In this document: positions 1 through 5,629 of the stretch, one piece after another
Layout: every line of letters begins with the position of its first letter
Numbering within the stretch: position 1 is the first letter of the stretch
DNA from: an uncultured Porphyromonas sp.
GTDB taxonomy: Bacteria; Bacteroidota; Bacteroidia; Bacteroidales; Porphyromonadaceae
Direction of reading: 5' to 3'
DNA: 5,629 nt
NCBI GenBank assembly: GCA_946997275.1
Contig: CAMPUN010000099.1
Location: 1 to 5,629, forward strand
The notes under the pieces: model-generated
Seen by the model: only the letters and a program-made list of their open reading frames with translations
Told to the model about the DNA's origin: nothing
Databases searched by the model: none
Translations under genes and position numbers: made by a program

Positions 1-116
1 ACGTGTAACGGTTGTAGGGACGCACGATCTGTGCGTCCGTTGTATCAAAGGTTACGGCGTCAGGGCTTTAACGGGGACGGACGCACAGATCGTGCGTCCC
101 TACACGGGTTACTCGT
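1..116. repeat. Long inverted repeat with palindromic arms (REP/BIME- or MITE-like)
   Basis: Bases 13-40 are the exact reverse complement of 77-104 (28 of 28). The pairing continues outward to 1-12 and 105-116 with 4 mismatches, giving 36 of 40 pairs around a 36-base centre (41-76). Each arm also folds on itself: GGACGCAC and GTGCGTCC (18-25 with 31-38; 79-86 with 92-99) form an 8-bp stem with a 5-base loop. Two hairpin modules in opposite orientation are the layout of a BIME, the paired form of REP elements; a small non-autonomous transposon with terminal inverted repeats is the alternative. The element starts at the window edge and may extend further. The geometry is seen directly; the family name and any mobility are inference. 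Confidence 0.85.
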
Positions 117-183
117 CTCGCCTCGGGAGAGATTTGCGGATAGCTCGGTTGAGAAGGAATTTTCTTCACGGAGGGTCGAAATA

Positions 184-239
184 AAAGTTCGGAAGAATGA
201 AATGAAACTTCGGAAGAAAGGAATCAAAGTTCTGAAGAG
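184..239. repeat. Degenerate 21-bp tandem repeat, about 2.7 units
   Basis: Three consecutive units start at 184, 205 and 226 with an exact 21-base period. Each opens with AAAGTTCGGAAGA or a close variant (AAACTTCGGAAGA, AAAGTTCTGAAGA), followed by a purine-rich tail; the third unit is cut to 14 bases. An older decayed copy may precede them (163-183), sharing CGGA and GAAAT at matching positions. The top strand is strongly purine-rich here. Because 21 is a multiple of three, the frame stays open and would encode Lys-rich heptads, but no credible start supports translation. The function is unknown; it could be slipped-strand duplication, a protein-binding array or remnants of a dispersed repeat. 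Confidence 0.7.
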
Positions 240-248
240 TTTTTTTGC

Positions 249-282
249 TCCTCCGTGGGCGTTCTAAGATCTCCACGGAGGA
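249..282. repeat. Perfect 10-bp inverted repeat (hairpin-capable)
   Basis: TCCTCCGTGG (249-258) and CCACGGAGGA (273-282) are exact reverse complements separated by 14 bases. A third partial copy, CACGGAGG, lies at 167-174, so the motif flanks the 21-bp tandem array on both sides. No T-run follows the hairpin on either strand (the T7 run lies before it on the top strand), so it is not a normal intrinsic terminator. It could be a protein-binding dyad or the end of a small repeat element. Confidence 0.6.
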
Positions 283-291
283 ATTGCTCGA

Positions 292-319
292 TTTCCTCCA
301 TCTTCCGATTTTCCTCCAT
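292..319. repeat. 10-bp direct repeat, 18-bp spacing
   Basis: TTTCCTCCAT occurs at 292-301 and again at 310-319, with CTTCCGA between the copies. CTTCCGA is the reverse complement of TCGGAAG in the 21-bp tandem units upstream, so this pyrimidine-rich stretch resembles a degenerate copy of that array in opposite orientation. It is short, and chance cannot be excluded. Confidence 0.45.
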
Positions 320-394
320 AGAGACATTGATGGACTTATCTTGTATCAACCCTGTTCCAGAGGAGGAGGCGTTCATCGGTTAGTGATATTTTTC

Positions 395-402
395 TAACTT
401 TG
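395..402 (+). promoter_or_regulatory. Bacteroidota-type -7 promoter box
   Basis: TAACTTTG matches the -7 consensus TAnnTTTG used by the primary sigma factor of Bacteroidota. No clear TTTG -33 box is seen about 19 bases upstream. Transcription would begin near 409, giving a leader of about 40 bases, AT-rich and without a Shine-Dalgarno sequence, before the ATG at 449. That fits initiation in this phylum. It would drive the two outer-membrane-type genes together. Confidence 0.6.
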
Positions 403-448
403 TCTTCACAACAAACATTGTTTTAACCGACATATATCAAAACAACCT

Positions 449-1360
449 ATGCAGTATCACTTACATGCTTCGCTACGAGGAGGATTGCTGGCAGGCTTAC
501 TCCTCTTGCTCTCCACGAGCTGGCTGGAGGCTACCCCGCTGGAAAGCCTTGCTCCCGACACAATCATTGAGCGAAATGACTATAAGCTTATTATAGAGCC
601 TAGTAAAGATCAGACGGACGTGACGCTGGTCGACTACAACGAGCGGAACCGCGTGCGTCGTATGGAGACGACCGCTTTCTCGCTAGAGCGTGATTTACGT
701 AAGGCTCTATCGGGCGTAGGTGGTCTACTCGGTATCTACGATGATAATAGCTTCCGCTGGGGTACGATACGTATCTTTCCGAAGCTATACTTCGGCTCGA
801 CGATGATGCTGGGAGATGCTTTCGCACACGCTGCTACACCCTGCTTCAACCACTACATGGTGGCTCCGATAGGGTATAGGTATTACCTGCAGGGTCGTTA
901 CTTTGTCGGCTTTGACTTTGCCTTTGAGGGGCGTACCTACAGCCTGCGTGATGGTTATTACTTTACGCCCAATAAAGAGTTCAATTCGCTGTCGCAAAAC
1001 CACTACGAAGAGGGGATGGGGCTACGCCAGAGCAAGCTGGTGACACGCTACATCTCGTTCCCAATCACGCTGGGGATGCGCCCAATGATGAATAGTCGTA
1101 TGCGTGTCGGCATTGAGGTGATCCCGCAGATCAAGTACAAGGAGTACGTGATGCACAAGCAGTATGGCAATCGTCACAAGGAGCGTACCAAGACAGAGGC
1201 GACACCGCCACTGTCGATGACCTATGGCGCTTTTATCGACTTTAGACCTCTAGGTCTCTATCTCCACTACACGCCTCAGTCGCTACTCCTCGTCAAAGAC
1301 GCTATGAGCGGGTACAACAACAAGGGACTTCTCACAGCTGGACTAAGTATCACCTTCTAA
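449..1360 (+). CDS. Secreted, probable outer-membrane beta-barrel protein (unknown family)
   Basis: I do not recognise a named family for this 303-residue protein. A signal peptide is clear: Arg10, then a hydrophobic core (about residues 13-25), with a likely signal peptidase I site after Leu-Glu-Ala (28/29). A polar segment follows (about 30-100). The rest alternates aromatic/hydrophobic and polar residues with many Tyr, Phe and Gly, as in transmembrane beta-strands, for example around 108-116, 140-165, 200-215 and 260-280. The last residues, Leu-Ser-Ile-Thr-Phe, end in the terminal Phe typical of outer-membrane barrels recognised by BamA. The start at 449 gives the full signal peptide and lies about 47 bases after a TAACTTTG promoter box. 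The next gene begins 13 bases after the stop and has the same layout, so both are probably co-transcribed. The barrel assignment is inference from pattern; a function such as transport, adhesion or structure cannot be named. Confidence 0.75.
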   Translation: MQYHLHASLRGGLLAGLLLLLSTSWLEATPLESLAPDTIIERNDYKLIIEPSKDQTDVTLVDYNERNRVRRMETTAFSLERDLRKALSGVGGLLGIYDDNSFRWGTIRIFPKLYFGSTMMLGDAFAHAATPCFNHYMVAPIGYRYYLQGRYFVGFDFAFEGRTYSLRDGYYFTPNKEFNSLSQNHYEEGMGLRQSKLVTRYISFPITLGMRPMMNSRMRVGIEVIPQIKYKEYVMHKQYGNRHKERTKTEATPPLSMTYGAFIDFRPLGLYLHYTPQSLLLVKDAMSGYNNKGLLTAGLSITF

Positions 1361-1373
1361 TCGCATTGCCACT

Positions 1374-2279
1374 ATGTACTCAAGAGTTTATACATTACCC
1401 TTATTTGCGTTAGTCACCTTACTACTCTCTACGCTAGGAGCTGCAGGGCAGACGGGGACCTCGTGTGATACGATCCAGCTCGCTGACCGCACGGTCTATG
1501 TGATGCGAGGTGAGAAAGATAGTCAGATAGAGGTGGAGCATCGGCTCCCTAAAGGTCAGGTGCAAGAGGTGCCACTCTATATAGATAGAGTATGGACGAG
1601 AGGTGGTCGTCAGTCAGTTTGGAACCGCTCCCGCATTAGCACCGTTCACAAGCAGGATGGCCGCCCCATCATCTATAAGACATTGATGGGAGATGTCTCC
1701 TATCACTTTGTCTGCTCCTTCGGCTGGAACCTCTTTACAGCTCCTGCATGGAGTGGCAAGCAGCGCTTTTGGTGCTCTACTCGTGGAGAGTTTGGTGCCT
1801 ATGGGATCCTCCAGATCGGGCGTAGTCCGTGGGCTTTCAACGTGGGGACTTCGCTTGTGGGCAGTAAATTTGCCTTTGACAAGAAGTACGCTATGCAGCG
1901 TGACGATGAGGGACAGACGATCCTAAAGCAGGAGCCTACAGAGGTGGGCTATGCACGAACGCAACTAGACATCCTCTCCATAGAGATGCCGGTAGGGCTG
2001 TCGCTCTCATGGGGCGAGACGAATGCCTGGAGCTCGCTATCGATCGTCCCGAAGTTCGTATGCCTGCAAAAGTCCCGCACACGCTCGCTCGATGAGCGGA
2101 TCAATACGCTTGTGGACGATGATCTCAATGTACGTCCCTTCGGACTGGATCTGCGTGGCGAGATAGGGTATGGCTTCTTCGGACTCTTCGGACGGGTTAG
2201 TCTGCTCAGCACCATACCGTCAGCGCAGGCTGAGGTGAGCACGAGAGACTACTCGATAGGGATCGTGGGCCGCTTCTAG
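1374..2279 (+). CDS. Secreted, probable outer-membrane beta-barrel protein, likely paralogue of the preceding gene
   Basis: This 301-residue product has a signal peptide with Arg4, a hydrophobic core at about 8-21 and probable cleavage around Ala23-Gly25, just before Gln26. The mature part begins with a polar region containing Asp-Thr-Ile, then a Lys-Asp pair and Val-rich segments, as in the preceding protein. Later segments match in the same order by eye: a Ser-Ile-Glu-Met-Pro strand against Ser-Phe-Pro-Ile-Thr, Ile-Val-Pro-Lys against Val-Ile-Pro-Gln, and a Gly-Leu-Phe/Gly-Leu-Tyr strand near the C-terminus. The protein ends in Gly-Arg-Phe, again a terminal Phe suited to an outer-membrane barrel. 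The 13-base gap to the previous stop and the strong terminator about 50 bases downstream make it the last gene of a two-gene operon. No named family is recognised, and both paralogy and location are inferences. Confidence 0.73.
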   Translation: MYSRVYTLPLFALVTLLLSTLGAAGQTGTSCDTIQLADRTVYVMRGEKDSQIEVEHRLPKGQVQEVPLYIDRVWTRGGRQSVWNRSRISTVHKQDGRPIIYKTLMGDVSYHFVCSFGWNLFTAPAWSGKQRFWCSTRGEFGAYGILQIGRSPWAFNVGTSLVGSKFAFDKKYAMQRDDEGQTILKQEPTEVGYARTQLDILSIEMPVGLSLSWGETNAWSSLSIVPKFVCLQKSRTRSLDERINTLVDDDLNVRPFGLDLRGEIGYGFFGLFGRVSLLSTIPSAQAEVSTRDYSIGIVGRF

Positions 2280-2326
2280 AGGAGAGCTCGCTAATCCACT
2301 ATTAGATACGATATTCCCTTTGCATT

Positions 2327-2362
2327 GTGGGTAGTGCTCAGACGAGTGCTACCCGCTTTTTT
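2327..2362 (+). terminator. Intrinsic (Rho-independent) terminator of the outer-membrane gene pair
   Basis: GTGGGTAGTGCTC (2327-2339) pairs with GAGTGCTACCCGC (2344-2356) around the loop AGAC. The stem is 13 bp including three G-U pairs, followed directly by six T residues (2357-2362). It lies 48 bases after the stop of the preceding gene and separates that operon from the GSCFA-murF-alr operon. Confidence 0.88.
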
Positions 2363-2363
2363 G

Positions 2364-2371
2364 TACCTTTG
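2364..2371 (+). promoter_or_regulatory. Bacteroidota-type -7 promoter box before the GSCFA gene
   Basis: TACCTTTG matches TAnnTTTG. It starts two bases after the T-run of the terminator, so any -33 contact (about 2341-2344) would lie within the terminator stem and loop; no good TTTG is present there. Transcription would start near 2378, leaving a leader of roughly 24 bases to the ATG at 2402. It probably drives the GSCFA and murF-alr genes. Confidence 0.5.
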
Positions 2372-2401
2372 TGGTGGCTCTGCGCCTTGACACTTCACTA
2401 G

Positions 2402-3400
2402 ATGCTCACCTCTCGATCCATACAGTGGTTCACACCGATTCAGATAGCTCCTCTGCCCACCTCTATAGCGGGGCGCTATGGGGATCGTATCCTGACACTT
2501 GGCTCTTGCTTTAGTGAGCATATAGGCGAGCATATGCGGCACCTCGGATATGATGTGCTGGTCAATCCTTACGGTACGCTCTACAATCCGATCAGTATCT
2601 GCGATACGCTGGAGGATCTGCTCCTCGATGAGCAAGACTGCCCCGACTATACACCTTATATTATAGAGCGCGACGGACTCTACTATAGTTTGCGTCACCA
2701 CAGCGCTATCTATGGCGAGAGTCAGGAGGCGCTGCGTGAGGCGACCGCTCAGCTATGGCATACGGCTCATCGCCGACTAGCGGAGGCGAACTGGCTCTGG
2801 ATCACACTCGGCACGACGCAGGTCTATTACCTTGCGGAGGGTGGTCGTGCCGTGGCAAATTGTCAGCAACTGCCCGCACGTCTCTTCGACAGACGGGACC
2901 TTCCCCTGGATCTTCTGCAGGAGCGTATGCTAGCGACGCTTTCTCAGCTCCTTAAGCATCATTCGCTGCAGATAGTCCTGACGGTTAGTCCCGTGCGCTA
3001 TCTGCAGGACGGCTTGGCGGAGAGCAACTTGTCAAAGAGCAAGCTACGTATCCTCTGCGACACGCTTTGTCGTGAGCTACCTGACTGTCACTACTTCCCC
3101 GCATATGAGATCCTACATGATGAGTTGCGGGACTACCGCTTTTACGCCACTGACTTGACCCACCCGTCTGATGAAGCGGTCGCCTATATAGCCGATCACT
3201 TCGTCACCTACTGGGCAAGCCAAGAGGCGCGTGAGGTAGAGATGCGTCAGGTTGCTCAGCGTCTGCGTAAGCTGGCACTGCATCGGCCTAAGACACCGCA
3301 CGGAGCCGAGCGACTACAGGCTCAGATCGCTGAGCGCATAGCACACTGCCGTGAGCGCTATGGAGAGAAGCTATGCGTAGCCTCCGTAGTAGAACCATGA
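2402..3400 (+). CDS. GSCFA-domain protein (SGNH-hydrolase-like)
   Basis: This 332-residue protein carries the signature of the GSCFA family (PF08885). The naming motif appears as Gly-Ser-Cys-Phe-Ser at 34-38, followed by Glu-His-Ile-Gly. Further conserved blocks are Gly-Thr-Thr-Gln-Val-Tyr (137-142), Val-Ala-Asn-Cys (151-154), Val-Ser-Pro-Val-Arg (195-199) with Asn-Leu-Ser-Lys (209-212), Tyr-Phe-Pro-Ala-Tyr-Glu (231-236), and Asp-Leu-Thr-His-Pro-Ser (251-256). Ser35 with Asp251 and His254 would fit the block I and block V residues of SGNH esterases, but the reaction of the family is, to my knowledge, not established. No signal peptide or membrane segment is visible, so it is probably cytoplasmic. 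The ATG at 2402 puts the GSCFA motif near the N-terminus as in relatives. The stop overlaps the first possible start of murF-alr (ATGA at 3397-3400), pointing to translational coupling and a role linked to cell-wall precursor synthesis, which is inference. Confidence 0.92.
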   Translation: MLTSRSIQWFTPIQIAPLPTSIAGRYGDRILTLGSCFSEHIGEHMRHLGYDVLVNPYGTLYNPISICDTLEDLLLDEQDCPDYTPYIIERDGLYYSLRHHSAIYGESQEALREATAQLWHTAHRRLAEANWLWITLGTTQVYYLAEGGRAVANCQQLPARLFDRRDLPLDLLQERMLATLSQLLKHHSLQIVLTVSPVRYLQDGLAESNLSKSKLRILCDTLCRELPDCHYFPAYEILHDELRDYRFYATDLTHPSDEAVAYIADHFVTYWASQEAREVEMRQVAQRLRKLALHRPKTPHGAERLQAQIAERIAHCRERYGEKLCVASVVEP

Positions 3401-5629
3401 TGACCCCTATTTACAACACGATAATGTCTACACTGCAAAACATCCTTGAGTATCTTCGTCCTATCCAAACGCATCTCGTCGACGAGCGTCCGATACGACA
3501 TATCCTGACCGATAGTCGTAAGCTCACTTCGCCGAGCGATAGCCTCTTCTTCGCGATGCGTACCGCCTCTGGTGACGGGCATAAATACATTCCCCAGCTT
3601 TACGAGCATGGGGTGCGGGCTTTCTTCATTTGCGAGCCGATCGAGCCCTATGTGGAGCACTATCCTGACGCCAATATTGTACAGGTGCAGGAGACGCTCC
3701 GTGCGCTCCAGCAGATAGCTAGCCACTGGCGTATGCGCTACAACTACCCAGTCATCGGCATCACGGGAAGCAACGGCAAGACGGTCGTCAAGGAGTTTCT
3801 CTACCACCTCCTCTCTGGTTGCTATCGCATCGTGCGCTCGCCAAAGAGCTACAACTCGCAGCTCGGAGTACCGCTCTCGATACTGAATATGGAGGAGGAG
3901 CATACGCTCGCTATCTTTGAGGCGGGGATCTCGATGCCGATGGAGATGCTGCGGCTCCAGCGCATCATACGGCCGACGCTCGGTATCTTGACCAACATTG
4001 GGGCAGCGCATCAAGAGAACTTCGTTTCGCTCAATCAGAAGATCGAGGAGAAGCTGCAGCTCTTCGTCGATGCCGACCACTTTGTCTATGATGCCGACAG
4101 CGATGAGATACAGCGAGGCATTGACAACTTGGGCCTTTCGGACAAGGCGATCGGCTGGAGCCTCACGCCTGGCAAGGCTTACTACCATATCTCCTACAGC
4201 CCCTCAGGGGATGGTGCTACAACCATCACAGCTCAGCATGCGGACGAGAGCAGCACGGTGACCATTCCCTTTGCGGATCAAGCCTCTATACAAAACGCTA
4301 CGCACTGTCTCTGTCTCATTGGTCTCCTGCCACTCACTACGGCTCAGCGCCAGGCGGTGCTGGCTCGCTTTGCGACGCTCGAGGCGATCGAGATGAGACT
4401 GGAGGTCAAGGAGGGGCAGGCGGGCAATCGTCTGATCAACGACGCTTACAACAACGATATCAATTCGCTTCGCATTGCGCTTGACTTTCAGAAGCAGCGC
4501 ACGGCCACTTCGCATCAGCAGGCGGTGATCATTCTCTCCGACATCCTACAGAGTGCCCAGCTACCACGAGACCTTTACAAGCAGGTGGGCGAGATGATTG
4601 CGCAGTATCCCCACACGCTCTTCATCGGTGTGGGTCGGGAACTGTGCAACTATCAGGACTACTTCCAGGGGAGTGGGGAAGGGAAGACCGCCTTCTACGA
4701 GACGACCGACCAACTCCTTGCCGATGACCTCCTCAGCACCATCACTCATGCGGAGATTTTGGTTAAGGGAGCTAGACAATTTCAGTTCGAGCGTATCGTA
4801 CAGCACCTAGCTAAGCAGGTGCATGAGACGACTCTAGAGATAGATCTCGAAGCTCTGGTGAACAATCTGAAAAGCTACAAGGCGCTCCTCTCGCCCGAGA
4901 CACGTATCATCGTCATGGCCAAGGCGCAGGGCTACGGTATCGGAGCTTACGAGCTGGCCAAGGCGCTGGAGCAGCAAGACCTCGCAGCGCTAGCGGTGGC
5001 GCTGGCGGACGAGGGCAAGGAGCTTCGCAGCAAAGGAATCCTCCTGCCGATCATCGTGATGAATCCTGAGGTTGAGGCTTTTGAGGTGATGACGCAGAGT
5101 CGCCTAGAGCCGGAGATCTACAACGAGCGCATCCTCCGCGAGTTTGCCCGCCACGTGGAGCGTCAGGGACTGAGCCACTATCCTGTTCACATCGAGCTAG
5201 ACACGGGTATGCACCGTACGGGCTTCACGCCAGACAGAGCGACCCTAGAGCATCTCGCTCAGACGCTTCACGAGGTGGAGCCGCTGATACGGGTGCAGAG
5301 TATCTTTACGCACTTGGCAGCTGCCGATGAACCGATGATGAGCGACTTCACGGAGCAGCAGTTTGCCCTCTATGATGAGGGTGCCGACTACCTTACCAGT
5401 CAGCTCTCCTATCGTCCGTTGCGCCATGTCCAAAACACGGCTGGCATGGAGCGATACAACCATCATCACTACGACATGGCTCGTCTAGGAGTAGGGCTCT
5501 ATGGGATCAGTGCTACGGGTAGTCTCACCCTCGAGCCGGTTGCTAAGCTACGTACCACGCTCCTCCAGATCAAAACGATCCCTGACGGGGAGACTATCGG
5601 CTACGGACGACGTGGACAGGTCGCTCCTG
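3397..5629 (+). CDS. Bifunctional MurF-like ligase / alanine racemase fusion, cut by the window end
   Basis: The reading frame stays open to the window edge (744 codons), with perhaps 80-90 more expected from the usual length of this fusion. The N-terminal half is a Mur ligase of MurF type: Asp-Ser-Arg (39-41), the ATP-binding loop Gly-Ser-Asn-Gly-Lys-Thr (124-129), Tyr-Asn-Ser-Gln-Leu-Gly-Val-Pro (152-159), Asn-Ile-Gly-Ala-Ala-His (200-205), a candidate carbamylated Lys219, Asp-Ala-Tyr-Asn-Asn (349-353) and Lys-Gly-Ala-Arg (457-460). This domain type joins D-Ala-D-Ala to UDP-MurNAc-tripeptide. The C-terminal half, from about 478, is a PLP alanine racemase: PLP lysine Lys509 in Met-Ala-Lys-Ala, Arg607 in Asp-Thr-Gly-Met-His-Arg, His639, Asn680, Arg696 with Tyr702, and catalytic Tyr736 in Gly-Tyr-Gly. 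Both act in the cytoplasm. Numbering is from the ATG at 3397; ATG 3400 or 3424 are alternatives, and 3424 fits the usual short N-terminus of relatives better. Bacteroidota often carry a separate murF, so the ligase half may not be the only MurF. Confidence 0.95.
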   Translation, partial: MMTPIYNTIMSTLQNILEYLRPIQTHLVDERPIRHILTDSRKLTSPSDSLFFAMRTASGDGHKYIPQLYEHGVRAFFICEPIEPYVEHYPDANIVQVQETLRALQQIASHWRMRYNYPVIGITGSNGKTVVKEFLYHLLSGCYRIVRSPKSYNSQLGVPLSILNMEEEHTLAIFEAGISMPMEMLRLQRIIRPTLGILTNIGAAHQENFVSLNQKIEEKLQLFVDADHFVYDADSDEIQRGIDNLGLSDKAIGWSLTPGKAYYHISYSPSGDGATTITAQHADESSTVTIPFADQASIQNATHCLCLIGLLPLTTAQRQAVLARFATLEAIEMRLEVKEGQAGNRLINDAYNNDINSLRIALDFQKQRTATSHQQAVIILSDILQSAQLPRDLYKQVGEMIAQYPHTLFIGVGRELCNYQDYFQGSGEGKTAFYETTDQLLADDLLSTITHAEILVKGARQFQFERIVQHLAKQVHETTLEIDLEALVNNLKSYKALLSPETRIIVMAKAQGYGIGAYELAKALEQQDLAALAVALADEGKELRSKGILLPIIVMNPEVEAFEVMTQSRLEPEIYNERILREFARHVERQGLSHYPVHIELDTGMHRTGFTPDRATLEHLAQTLHEVEPLIRVQSIFTHLAAADEPMMSDFTEQQFALYDEGADYLTSQLSYRPLRHVQNTAGMERYNHHHYDMARLGVGLYGISATGSLTLEPVAKLRTTLLQIKTIPDGETIGYGRRGQVAP

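Larger units (their letters stand above)
1..448. other. Repeat-rich intergenic region without a convincing gene
   Basis: This stretch precedes the first gene and shows no believable coding sequence. The only sizeable open frame (GTG at 31 to 267) begins inside a palindrome and runs through tandem repeats, so it is best read as accidental. In order the region holds a long inverted repeat (1-116), an unremarkable segment (117-183), three 21-bp tandem units (184-239), a T7 run (240-246), a 10-bp perfect inverted repeat (249-282), a 10-bp direct repeat (292-319), an unremarkable segment (320-394), and a promoter-like box with a short leader (395-448). The upstream gene lies outside the window, so the full length of the intergenic region is unknown. 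Confidence 0.75.

Noticed and set aside
31..267. Open frame of 78 codons from a GTG
   Set aside because: It starts inside a palindromic arm and crosses the inverted repeat and the tandem array; there is no promoter or homology signal.
249..282. Inverted repeat as an intrinsic terminator
   Set aside because: No T-run follows the stem on either strand; the T7 run is on the 5' side on the top strand.
378..428. Short inverted repeats GTTAG/CTAAC (379-383, 394-398) and GGTTA/TAACC (378-382, 424-428) around the promoter box as an operator
   Set aside because: They are only 5 bp each, which is common by chance in AT-rich leaders; there is no second line of evidence.
587..596. ATAAGCTTAT palindrome inside the first outer-membrane gene, and CTCTAT/ATAGAG in the second (1577-1592)
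   Set aside because: Short dyads within coding sequence, explained by codons and chance.
2291..2701. Antisense frame of 136 codons over the terminator and GSCFA start
   Set aside because: It overlaps the GSCFA motif region and would have to read through the terminator hairpin; no signal supports coding.
3358..4188. Long antisense frame (276 codons) opposite the end of the GSCFA gene and the start of murF-alr
   Set aside because: The opposite strand encodes clear conserved motifs of two known families. The frame is a shadow produced by codon bias, and its translation shows no recognisable domain.

Overview
The window looks like a Bacteroidota chromosome, most plausibly a Porphyromonas-type organism of moderate GC. 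Four things point there. Promoter-like boxes match the Bacteroidota -7 consensus TAnnTTTG (TAACTTTG before the first gene, TACCTTTG before the third). The starts lack Shine-Dalgarno sequences. Two secreted proteins end in phenylalanine like outer-membrane barrels. A GSCFA-domain gene is followed directly by a fused murF-alr gene, an arrangement typical of this phylum. The genus is inferred from overall style, not from a database match.

Layout: positions 1-448 hold no convincing gene but are rich in repeats. They contain a 116-bp inverted repeat whose arms are themselves small hairpins (REP/BIME- or MITE-like), three tandem copies of a degenerate 21-bp unit, a perfect 10-bp inverted repeat, a 10-bp direct repeat, and then the promoter of the first gene. 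Positions 449-2279 carry two consecutive genes, 13 bp apart, for secreted, probably outer-membrane beta-barrel proteins of about 300 residues. They look like distant paralogues. A strong intrinsic terminator (2327-2362) closes this unit, and the promoter-like box of the next unit starts two bases later.

The second unit is a GSCFA-domain protein (2402-3400) whose stop codon overlaps the possible start of a MurF-alanine racemase fusion (from 3397, or from 3424, cut off by the window end). The fusion can make D-alanine (racemase half), and its ligase half resembles the enzyme that adds D-Ala-D-Ala to the peptidoglycan precursor. The unit is therefore a cell-wall synthesis operon with a poorly characterised SGNH-like partner. 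No RNA gene, CRISPR array or complete insertion sequence was seen. The main candidate for something undescribed is the layered repeat region at the start; the coding part appears to be ordinary core genome plus an uncharacterised outer-membrane protein pair.
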